Shown here in pieces: positions 10,246-18,191 of a stretch of 34,536 nucleotides of DNA. The stretch covers positions 1 to 34,536 of the forward strand of contig CAJWTC010000009.1 in the NCBI GenBank assembly GCA_913046795.1, in the 5' to 3' direction. The stretch's first letter is position 1, and each line of letters opens with the position of its first letter. The translations under genes and the position numbers were made by a program. The notes below the pieces were generated by a model. The model worked only from the letters and a program-made list of their open reading frames with translations. It did no database searches and was not told the origin of the DNA. The DNA comes from an uncultured Flammeovirgaceae bacterium. GTDB lineage: Bacteria; Bacteroidota; Bacteroidia; Cytophagales; MED-G16.

Positions 10246-10256
10246 AAAATTAATAT

Positions 10257-10859
10257 TTAGTTAATATTCAAATTAAATGTTAATGCAAAATCAGTATCAC
10301 CATCAGTTGCTCCGGATGTGTCTGTCTTCACATCAGGCTGGTGCTGTAACCGTACAGTAAATGTACCGCTGCTTGCAACACCTGTAGTCCATGAAGTATT
10401 TAATCCAATAGAATTATCATTACCATCAACATCATTATAATTAAGAGGATCTGATGCGCTATCGACATTTCCGTTTCCAGCTGGACTGGTGAAAGCATCA
10501 TCAGAAAAGGCAAAGAAAAACTGATGCTCCTCATCTTCCTCTTCTATCTCCTCATTCATGAGCTCACATGGAGACTCAAGGCAGTTTTCGATAACCATTG
10601 TAAGAGTATAACTTGTATTTGCTGCAAGATTAATTGCACCTAATACCTGAAGCTCCTGTACACCTGCACCGTCTGGATCTTGAGCCGCAGCCTCAACCGC
10701 AGCACCTCCACCCGCTGGTGTAAATACAAGTTTTACGTCAGTGAAAACCTCCACCTCGTTCTCTTCCTCAGGTGCGGCTTCATCTTCCTCACAAGCCGTG
10801 AAAATAAAAAGGGTGAGGACGGCATATAATAGGTAATTAAGTTTAAATATATTTTTCAT
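10257..10859 (-). CDS. Acidic lipoprotein associated with a TonB receptor
   Basis: Lipobox-like LFIFTACEEDEAAPEEE; EEIEEEDEEHQFFFAFSDDAF; resembles flavobacterial lipoproteins found beside TonB receptors (sometimes annotated 'type 1 periplasmic binding fold'). Confidence 0.7.
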   Translation of the reverse strand: MKNIFKLNYLLYAVLTLFIFTACEEDEAAPEEENEVEVFTDVKLVFTPAGGGAAVEAAAQDPDGAGVQELQVLGAINLAANTSYTLTMVIENCLESPCELMNEEIEEEDEEHQFFFAFSDDAFTSPAGNGNVDSASDPLNYNDVDGNDNSIGLNTSWTTGVASSGTFTVRLQHQPDVKTDTSGATDGDTDFALTFNLNIN

Positions 10860-10951
10860 ATTTTAAATTTTTAAATGTTAAGTAAAGTTTAATAAAAAGA
10901 TGACCGAATAAATATTACGGAATTATACTAAGGTCAGGAATACAATTACAA

Positions 10952-11251
10952 TTATGTTCTTGGCGGACCCCTCAGAGAGATACTATGATCGAATGGTCTA
11001 TTGTAAAAAGCTAAGTCATAGATATTATTAGGAATTCCATGAATAGTTATGTATTCATGAGGATTAAATTCATAATAAGTATATGAGTTAGAATTTACTT
11101 TGCTAAATAAACATAGGTTACAGTCTTGTAGATTTTCATGCTTTACTATACCCTTATTTTCTATCTTATCATGGTGATGATGTGAGGTGGTATCAGCTAT
11201 TAAAAATAAAATAAAAACTAAAAGGAAAAAAATTGAGTAGAGTCTCTTCAT
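10952..11251 (-). CDS. Small secreted/membrane-anchored His-rich protein
   Basis: 99 aa; N-terminal hydrophobic stretch then TTSHHHHDKIENKG and DCNLCLF. Confidence 0.65.
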   Translation of the reverse strand: MKRLYSIFFLLVFILFLIADTTSHHHHDKIENKGIVKHENLQDCNLCLFSKVNSNSYTYYEFNPHEYITIHGIPNNIYDLAFYNRPFDHSISLRGPPRT

Positions 11252-11254
11252 TAT

Positions 11255-11674
11255 CTAAATAAGTGACGAATGTAATGAAATTTTACAGTTTAACAAACCT
11301 GAAATAGGACAATTTTCTTTTGCCTCATTAGCACACTCTAAAAACTTTTCTTCAGATATATCTGAAACTTTAGCAGATAAAGATAGGTCAATAGACTCAA
11401 CAACTCCGTCTACGAAAGTAAGCTCAGATTCTGTCTTTAGTGTTTCGGGAGAGAATCCATTTTCGTTAAGAACAAAACTAAGTTTCATATTAAAACAACT
11501 CGCATGTGCTGCTGCAATTAATTCCTCTGGATTAGTTCCAAGCTTTCCGTCATCATTTTGGAACCTCATCTTGAAATCGTACGGCAGATTTTTTAATGCC
11601 CCACTACCAGTAGTTAACTCTCCTTTTCCGTTCTCTCCATCTCCCCTCCATACAACATGTGCTTTTCTTTTCAT
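11255..11674 (-). CDS. OsmC family peroxiredoxin
   Basis: GTNPEELIAAAHASCFNMKLSFVL and second Cys in NCPISGLLNCKI, matching OsmC/Ohr. Confidence 0.93.
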   Translation of the reverse strand: MKRKAHVVWRGDGENGKGELTTGSGALKNLPYDFKMRFQNDDGKLGTNPEELIAAAHASCFNMKLSFVLNENGFSPETLKTESELTFVDGVVESIDLSLSAKVSDISEEKFLECANEAKENCPISGLLNCKISLHSSLI

Positions 11675-11679
11675 ACTTA

Positions 11680-11699
11680 ATTATTTTACGTAAATTAAT
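11680..11699. promoter_or_regulatory. 20-bp near-perfect palindrome in the osmC divergent promoter region
   Basis: attattttacgtaaattaat, 9 of 10 half-site positions pair; between osmC start (11674) and the isomerase start (11722). Confidence 0.35.
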
Positions 11700-11721
11700 C
11701 AAAAATGATTATAAAATAAAA

Positions 11722-12720
11722 ATGGGAAACAACTCAAGAAGAAATTTTTTGTATAGTTCTCTTGCACTAACCTCACTTCCTCTCATGAGTGGAAGTGTTT
11801 ATGGAAAAATATTTAAAAAAAATAAATTTGACTTAGCACTACAGATCTACTCATTTGCATCACTTCTTTTTCAAAATAAACTAGACATATTAGAGTTCCC
11901 TGAGATGATTAAAGAAATATATAAAATCAATGGGGCTGAGTACTGGTCAATAGCTTTCTTGGGAAAAGAAAAAGATAAAAATTTTCTTAGAGAATTAAAT
12001 TCTAGATCGAAAGAACATGATGTAGAAAATCTAATTATTCTTGTTGATAATATTGATTTAAAGACCATGGAAAATGGGCCAAGCCTAGCATCATCAAAAA
12101 AAGACCAGAGAGAAGAGTCTATTGCCTTCCACAAGTACTGGATTGACGTAGCATCTGAAATTGGATGTCACTCTATAAGAGTAAATCTTAGATCAGATGA
12201 ACCTGACACTAATAAAATTTTAGATAATGCATCTGAAAGTATCCTAAGTCTCATCGATCATAGTAAAAGTCAGGGAGTAAATGTTGTTGTTGAGAACCAT
12301 GGAGGGATAACTGGAGATGCAGACTGGGTGGTTAATCTAATGAAAAATATCAACAGTAACTTTGTTGGCACACTTCCAGATTTCGGGTCTTATAATTTCT
12401 GTGTGAAGAGAGGTGAATTAAACTTTGAGGGCCTAACAGGTGAATGTGAAGATCAGTACGATAAATACAAAGGAGTAGAAAAACTTTTACCATTTGCTAA
12501 AGGCGTGAGTGCAAAGACTCATGAGTTTAACTCTATGGGTGAAGAGACTTCAACTGATTACTCCAGAATGATAGATATAATCTCAGATTCTTCTTACGAG
12601 GGTTTCATCACTATTGAGTATGAGGGAGCTATGATGAAAATGTTTGGAGGAAAAGGAGATTACCTCGACCCGCATCAAGGCGTAGAGGCTACCCAATCTC
12701 TTATTAAAAAATACATGTGA
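11722..12720 (+). CDS. Sugar phosphate isomerase/epimerase (TIM barrel) with Tat-like signal
   Basis: MGNNSRRNFLYSSLALTSLPLMSGSVYG then AP endonuclease 2-like barrel motifs VVVENHGGITGD, TLPDFGSYNF, FITIEYEG. Confidence 0.82.
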   Translation: MGNNSRRNFLYSSLALTSLPLMSGSVYGKIFKKNKFDLALQIYSFASLLFQNKLDILEFPEMIKEIYKINGAEYWSIAFLGKEKDKNFLRELNSRSKEHDVENLIILVDNIDLKTMENGPSLASSKKDQREESIAFHKYWIDVASEIGCHSIRVNLRSDEPDTNKILDNASESILSLIDHSKSQGVNVVVENHGGITGDADWVVNLMKNINSNFVGTLPDFGSYNFCVKRGELNFEGLTGECEDQYDKYKGVEKLLPFAKGVSAKTHEFNSMGEETSTDYSRMIDIISDSSYEGFITIEYEGAMMKMFGGKGDYLDPHQGVEATQSLIKKYM

Positions 12721-13169
12721 TGGACTGGATTAAATATTTTTATAATATAGCGGAGGAAGTAAAAAAGAAATCCAAAGATAAAAACACACAGATAGGAGCT
12801 GTAATTGTCGGAAAAGATAAGGAGATAGTCTCAACTGGCTACAACTCTTTCCCTCGAGGAATAAATGACGAGGTAGTAGAAAGACAAGAGAAGCCCGAAA
12901 AATATTTCTGGTTTGAGCACGCAGAAAGAAATGCAATATATAATGCTGCAAGGATAGGCGTTTCCACAAAAGGTTGTACCATGTACCTTACTTGTGGGAT
13001 ACCATGTGCTGACTGTGCAAGGGGTATAATCAATGCTGGAATAAGTAAAGTTTACGTTATGGAAGGTGGAGGAGCTCAGTCACAGAAATGGTTAGACTCT
13101 GGAGAGAGAAGCAGGAAAATGTTTAAAGAAGCAGGAGTAAAAATCGAGTGGTATAATTTTAAAAAATAA
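12720..13169 (+). CDS. dCMP/cytidine deaminase family protein
   Basis: Zinc motifs HAERNAIYNAA and PCADCARGIINAGI; KDKNTQIGAVIV. Confidence 0.93.
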   Translation: MDWIKYFYNIAEEVKKKSKDKNTQIGAVIVGKDKEIVSTGYNSFPRGINDEVVERQEKPEKYFWFEHAERNAIYNAARIGVSTKGCTMYLTCGIPCADCARGIINAGISKVYVMEGGGAQSQKWLDSGERSRKMFKEAGVKIEWYNFKK

Positions 13170-13173
13170 AATG

Positions 13174-14115
13174 CTACTTCCAGTTTTTATTTGTAAAACC
13201 TAAAAACATGGGTACGTTATCTTGATACTTTTTATATTCAGGGTACTTCCTTGAACTAATTCCCTCACTAAAAACAGCACTATTAAAGAATAATACTACT
13301 AGTAAGATGCAACCTACAACTGACCAGTTTAGCCAGGTTCCATTTGCAGAAGCACCAATAAAGTAAAAAGTAATCCATATCAACTGCTCACAAGCAAAGT
13401 TTGGATGTCTTGAAAAAGACCAGAGACCAGTTGTAACAAAACCCCTTTTATAGTCTCCATCTAACTTCTCATTATTTCCTATTCTTCGATACTTTTCAGT
13501 CTGGAAATCGTATTGCTGTTGATCAGAGATATATTGAATAACTATCAGAGCAAACATAAATCCTCCAATAAGATAGTCATACATACCGATTGGTTCTGAT
13601 CCCTGCCATGCAGCTAAAATTGGTAATGAGAACAGAAAAATTAGCCCCATCTGGTAGAGACAGATAAAGAATAGATTAAAAAGACCCCACGTAAATCTTG
13701 AGGATAGAAAAGGTATTGATGCCTTAACCTCAACCCACCTGTAATCTTCCTCTCCCTTCCAGAAGTATATGCTGAAGCCACCCCTTCTACCAAAATTATA
13801 AGTTAATCTAGCTCCCCAACACGTTACCAAAATCGCCATCATAACCATCCTATCATCAAATCCCGATGCATTTGCAAAGTACCATACATACGCGATGGGT
13901 ATTAGGCTCCAAAACTTATCTACTTGACTATAATTTTTTGCAAGTTCGCTAACAACAAAACAGTATATCGCAGATCCTAAATAAAGTTTTGTCATTGTCA
14001 AAAGTGCTGCGTACTGCTCATCGGTAAAGGAAGTATCGAACACATCAGTTCCGAATGTAATATATACGAGAGCGCATAAGGTTACTACTAAAAATATTGC
14101 TTGTTTTGCTACCAT
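13174..14115 (-). CDS. DUF1295 family membrane protein (steroid 5-alpha-reductase-like)
   Basis: Multi-TM with TTGLWSFSRHPNFACEQLIWITFY and YPEYKKYQDNVPMF. Confidence 0.9.
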   Translation of the reverse strand: MVAKQAIFLVVTLCALVYITFGTDVFDTSFTDEQYAALLTMTKLYLGSAIYCFVVSELAKNYSQVDKFWSLIPIAYVWYFANASGFDDRMVMMAILVTCWGARLTYNFGRRGGFSIYFWKGEEDYRWVEVKASIPFLSSRFTWGLFNLFFICLYQMGLIFLFSLPILAAWQGSEPIGMYDYLIGGFMFALIVIQYISDQQQYDFQTEKYRRIGNNEKLDGDYKRGFVTTGLWSFSRHPNFACEQLIWITFYFIGASANGTWLNWSVVGCILLVVLFFNSAVFSEGISSRKYPEYKKYQDNVPMFLGFTNKNWK

Positions 14116-14141
14116 CTAACTATCTTTTTATTATTTCGTTG

Positions 14142-14159
14142 AATCTCATTAATGAGTTT
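14142..14159. promoter_or_regulatory. Palindrome overlapping the start codon of the photorepair operon's first gene
   Basis: aatCTCATTAATGAGttt; perfect 12-bp core, one mismatch over 18 bp. Confidence 0.3.
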
Positions 14160-14964
14160 AATTTTATCAAAAAAAATCTATGACATAAATGATGTACCTA
14201 AAAAGACAGGCATATATTATTTCATAGACACTAACAATATACCTATATATATCGGAAAAAGTTTAGATTTAAATAAAAGAATATCGCAACACTTAAATTC
14301 GAAATCTTACAAGTCAGATAAAATCAGATTGAGGTTTAATCATATAAGATATCTTGTCACAAGATGTGAGTTAATTGCTCTTTTGATTGAATCACAGGAA
14401 ATAAAAAGGAACAGACCAATACTAAATAAAAAGTTAAGAAAAAAAAAGAGGGCAATCCATATCAAAAAATATGAGGATGAAAACGGATACTTTGGATTGA
14501 AAATAACAAAAGAAATACACAATAGTATAACTAGCTTTAAATCCACTAAATCAGCAAAATCTTTTATCGAATACATATCCCATAAGTTCAAATTATGTAA
14601 AAAGATTAATAATATATTTAAGCACGAGTATTGTTGCTTCTCTATATCTTCTAAATCAAAAACTCAAGAATGTCTTTGTGAGGAAACTGTAATTGATTAC
14701 AATAATAGATTTGATGAAATGATTAAGTCTCTAACATTACCAAATAAAAGTTTTGCAATAATTAATAAGAAACATGGTAAACCTTATCCATTTGTGTCCG
14801 TAAAAAATGGTGTGGTTGAAGGATATGGATTTACTCAAAATAAATCACTCCTAGACAACAGAAGTCAAAAAAAATTAGATTTTGTCACTAAAGATGAAGT
14901 TATAATTGTAAAAAATTTTTATAATAAACATCAAAATAATTTAGAGTTAAAGATAACAGAATGA
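14152..14964 (+). CDS. UvrC/Cho-like GIY-YIG nuclease domain protein
   Basis: TGIYYFIDTNNIPIYIGKSLDLNKRISQHL ... CELIALLIESQEIKRNRPILNKKL, as in UvrC N-terminal and DnaQ-UvrC fusion proteins; Cys-containing C-terminal half. Confidence 0.88.
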   Translation: MSLILSKKIYDINDVPKKTGIYYFIDTNNIPIYIGKSLDLNKRISQHLNSKSYKSDKIRLRFNHIRYLVTRCELIALLIESQEIKRNRPILNKKLRKKKRAIHIKKYEDENGYFGLKITKEIHNSITSFKSTKSAKSFIEYISHKFKLCKKINNIFKHEYCCFSISSKSKTQECLCEETVIDYNNRFDEMIKSLTLPNKSFAIINKKHGKPYPFVSVKNGVVEGYGFTQNKSLLDNRSQKKLDFVTKDEVIIVKNFYNKHQNNLELKITE

Positions 14965-15437
14965 TAAGCTATAATAAGATTGAAAAGACCTTTACACTTA
15001 AAACAAAGCAAAAACTACCTATCACCTTATCTAAAAGTTGGGATTTCTTCTCTTCTCCAAAGAACTTATCCAAAATAACACCATCACACATGAACTTTAA
15101 CATCTTAACTGATTTTGGCAAAATGTATGAGGGACAAATTATAAAATATAGAGTCTCACCATTTCCTTTTTTTAGAGTTGGGTGGACAACTAAGATCACA
15201 AGTGTAGAAAAACCTTTTTCATTCACTGATAAACAGATATCTGGACCATTCAGCTTGTGGGAACACGATCATATTTTCGAAGAAACTAGTAATGGTATAT
15301 ATGCACATGATGTTGTAAAATATAAGTTGCCTCTTGGATTTTTAGGAAGACTGTTTGGTGGCAAAATAATCATGTGGCAACTGAATAAAATATTTGAGTT
15401 TAGAAAAAAAATATTAAATAAATTATTTGTAAAATGA
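14961..15437 (+). CDS. SRPBCC family protein
   Basis: LPITLSKSWDFFSSPKNLSKITPSHMNFNIL ... WEHDHIFEETSNGIYAHDVVKYKLPLGFLGRLFGG; typical START-like/SRPBCC pattern. Confidence 0.85.
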   Translation: MISYNKIEKTFTLKTKQKLPITLSKSWDFFSSPKNLSKITPSHMNFNILTDFGKMYEGQIIKYRVSPFPFFRVGWTTKITSVEKPFSFTDKQISGPFSLWEHDHIFEETSNGIYAHDVVKYKLPLGFLGRLFGGKIIMWQLNKIFEFRKKILNKLFVK

Positions 15438-16120
15438 GTAGAGCACTTATAATCGGAGGAAGCAGAGGAATTGGTAACAACATAATAAAAGAACAACTAA
15501 GTCTTGGGAAAGAATGTGTCAGCATATCTAGAAATAGTTCTGGAATACATGATAATCTCCTACAAGAATTTAACGTTGATGTAACATCTGGAGAACTACC
15601 AGATATTGATAATATAAATTCTATAGTTTACTGTCCAGGATCAATTATACTAAAACCTTTCAGCCAAATTACGGAGGATGATTATAAAAATGATTTTGAA
15701 ATTAATGTATTATCAGCCATCAAGTGTATAAAGAAATATATAAATACAATAAAATCATTCGAAAATGGTTCAATTGTATTATTTAGTACTGTTGCTGTAA
15801 ATCAAGGGATGCCTTTCCACTCATCAGTTTCAGTCGCAAAAGGTGGTGTCGAAGGACTTTCTAAAACACTTGCAGCTGAGTTTGCTCCTAAGGTGAGGGT
15901 AAATTGCATTGCCCCAACACTAACAAAAACAGACCTTGCTAGTAGAATATTAAGGAATGATAGGATTGAAGAAAATATTGCAAATAAACACCCCCTAAAA
16001 AGAATATGTGATGCAGAGGATATTTCATCAATGGCAACTTTTCTAATATCAGAAAAAGCTAAAAATATAACTGGTCAAATTTTAAGAGTTGATGCGGGGA
16101 TGTCAACATTAAAAATTTAA
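15434..16120 (+). CDS. Short-chain dehydrogenase/reductase (SDR)
   Basis: IIGGSRGIG cofactor motif, SSVSVAKGGVEGLSKTLAAEFAPKVRVNCIAPTLTKTDLA, ITGQILRVDAGMS. The catalytic Tyr of YxxxK appears as Val (SVSVAKG). Confidence 0.92.
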   Translation: MSRALIIGGSRGIGNNIIKEQLSLGKECVSISRNSSGIHDNLLQEFNVDVTSGELPDIDNINSIVYCPGSIILKPFSQITEDDYKNDFEINVLSAIKCIKKYINTIKSFENGSIVLFSTVAVNQGMPFHSSVSVAKGGVEGLSKTLAAEFAPKVRVNCIAPTLTKTDLASRILRNDRIEENIANKHPLKRICDAEDISSMATFLISEKAKNITGQILRVDAGMSTLKI

Positions 16121-16121
16121 A

Positions 16122-16748
16122 ATGCAGATTATTGATAGTAAAAAAATATCAGAGTATAAAAAGCTCTACAGACTAAACCTAATAAACAGCATTACAGGAT
16201 TCAAGCCCGCTAATCTTATTGGAACTAAATCTGACAGTGGCGTTTCTAATCTTGCAATTTTTAGTTCAGTAGTACACCTTGGCTCCAAGCCTCCTTTAAT
16301 TGGTATTATTACACGACCCAATACAGTGCCAAGAGATACATATAAAAATATTATAAGTAATAAGTTCTATACCATAAATCATATTTCAAAAAATATGGTG
16401 GAGAGAGCACATTTCACTTCCGCTAAATTCAATGAAGACGAATCTGAGTTTCATCATTGTAATTTTGAGGAGGAGTATATTAAAGATTTTGATGCACCTT
16501 TCGTAAAAGAAAGTAAAATTAAGATTGGAATGGAATTAGTTGAAGAAAAGCAAATTGATTATAACGATACAATATTAATTGTTGGTGCGGTTAAAAATAT
16601 AATCATCGATGAAGATACCTTGGAAGAAGATGGTTCTGTTAATTTAGGAAGAGATGAAACTGTTTGCATATCAGGACTTGACACATATTACGAGACAAGT
16701 AAAATTTCAAAATATCCTTACGCAAGAAAGGACAATTTACCCTTCTAA
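16122..16748 (+). CDS. Flavin reductase family protein
   Basis: [52 protein letters not shown] ... YTINHI; FMN-binding split-barrel pattern. Confidence 0.85.
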   Translation: MQIIDSKKISEYKKLYRLNLINSITGFKPANLIGTKSDSGVSNLAIFSSVVHLGSKPPLIGIITRPNTVPRDTYKNIISNKFYTINHISKNMVERAHFTSAKFNEDESEFHHCNFEEEYIKDFDAPFVKESKIKIGMELVEEKQIDYNDTILIVGAVKNIIIDEDTLEEDGSVNLGRDETVCISGLDTYYETSKISKYPYARKDNLPF

Positions 16749-16894
16749 TGAAAAAAACATTTCTACCTTCCAAAATATGTGAAGTATGTAATAAACCTTT
16801 CTTATATAGAAAAAAGTGGAGAAATTGTTGGGAAGAGGTCAAGTACTGCTCTGAGAGATGCAGAAAAAATAAAAAACAAAAAGCACTAGTTTAA
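16748..16894 (+). CDS. DUF2256 zinc-ribbon protein, 48 aa
   Basis: [48 protein letters not shown]; CxxC..RKKW..CW..VKYCSxRC signature. Start overlaps the preceding stop; next gene starts at 16896. Too short for the ORF track. Confidence 0.88.
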   Translation: MKKTFLPSKICEVCNKPFLYRKKWRNCWEEVKYCSERCRKNKKQKALV

Positions 16895-16895
16895 T

Positions 16896-18191
16896 ATGAC
16901 TAAAAAATCAATCTTTTGGCATAGGAGAGATCTGAGGTTACATGATAATCATGGACTTTTTCAGGCTTTGAAAGACAGCGAAGAAGTTATGCCAATTTTT
17001 ATCTATGATAAAAATATAATTAATGAACTTGAACCAAATGATCACAGAATAAAATTCATAAATAGACACATAGATTTGATGAATAGTGAATTATCTAAGA
17101 TTGGTAAAAAAATATTTACATTTTTTGGGGATCCATTATCAATTATTAAAAAATTAAAATCGTATTACAATTTTGATACACTTTACTATAACAAAGATTA
17201 CGAGCCATATGCAATTGAAAGAGACAAAAAAATCTCAGAGTATTTGTCTAGGAATAATTGTTCATCACAGTCATTTAAAGACCATGTGATTTTCGAACAA
17301 GAGGAAATTGTAAAAGACGATGGAAAACCATATGTTGTCTATACTCCATTTTCTAGGAGGTGGCTATTACATTTTGATGATGAAATGACAAAACCTTATG
17401 ATTCGAAATCATTACTTGAAAAATTTATAAATCAAGAGGAGTTTAACATAACACTGGAAGACTCAAAAATTGTTGATAAAGCAATAACTCCAATTGATTT
17501 TAATCTTGACGATGATTTAATAGATAATTACGATAATAATAGAAATTTTCCTTGGATTAAAGGAACAAGTAAAATCGGTGTTCATCTACGGTTTGGTACA
17601 AAAAGTATAAGAGAAATCGTTAAGGTAGGATTAAAAAGTTGTGATAACACTTATCTCAAAGAGCTTATTTGGAGAGAATTCTTTATCCAGATACTATACC
17701 ATTTTCCAACAACAGTAAATAAAAGTTTTAAAGAAAAATACGAAAGAATAAATTGGAGAAATAATATGGAGGAGTTTGATGCTTGGTGTAGTGGAATGAC
17801 TGGATATCCAATTGTTGATGCTGGAATGCGAGAACTAAATTCAACAGGTTTTATGCATAACAGAGTAAGAATGATTGTTGGCAGCTTCCTGTGTAAACAT
17901 TTGCTCATTGACTGGAGACTAGGTGAGGAGTATTTTGCTAAAAAATTATTTGATTTTGAGAAGGCCAGTAATATTGGTAACTGGCAGTGGGTTGCCGGGT
18001 GTGGTGTAGATGCGGCACCCTACTTTAGAATATTCAATCCATATGAACAACAAAAGAAGTTTGATAAAAATACAGAATATATTAACAAGTGGATACCTGA
18101 ACTTAACCTTTCAAACTATCCTGAAGAAATAGTGAATCATAAATATGCTAGGGAGAGGTGTCTAGCAACTTATAAGGAGGCACTTCAATGA
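16896..18191 (+). CDS. Deoxyribodipyrimidine photolyase (class I CPD-like)
   Basis: IFWHRRDLRLHDNHGL; LIWREFFIQILYHFP; CSGMTGYPIVDAGMRELNSTGFMHNRVRMIVGSFLCKHLLIDWRLGEEYFAKKLFDFEKASNIGNWQWVAGCGVDAAPYFRIFNP. Confidence 0.95.
   Translation: MTKKSIFWHRRDLRLHDNHGLFQALKDSEEVMPIFIYDKNIINELEPNDHRIKFINRHIDLMNSELSKIGKKIFTFFGDPLSIIKKLKSYYNFDTLYYNKDYEPYAIERDKKISEYLSRNNCSSQSFKDHVIFEQEEIVKDDGKPYVVYTPFSRRWLLHFDDEMTKPYDSKSLLEKFINQEEFNITLEDSKIVDKAITPIDFNLDDDLIDNYDNNRNFPWIKGTSKIGVHLRFGTKSIREIVKVGLKSCDNTYLKELIWREFFIQILYHFPTTVNKSFKEKYERINWRNNMEEFDAWCSGMTGYPIVDAGMRELNSTGFMHNRVRMIVGSFLCKHLLIDWRLGEEYFAKKLFDFEKASNIGNWQWVAGCGVDAAPYFRIFNPYEQQKKFDKNTEYINKWIPELNLSNYPEEIVNHKYARERCLATYKEALQ

Noticed and set aside
12730-13033. 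Two minus-strand ORFs (79 and 64 aa) antisense to the dCMP deaminase
   Set aside because: Shadow ORFs of a gene with clear zinc-deaminase motifs.
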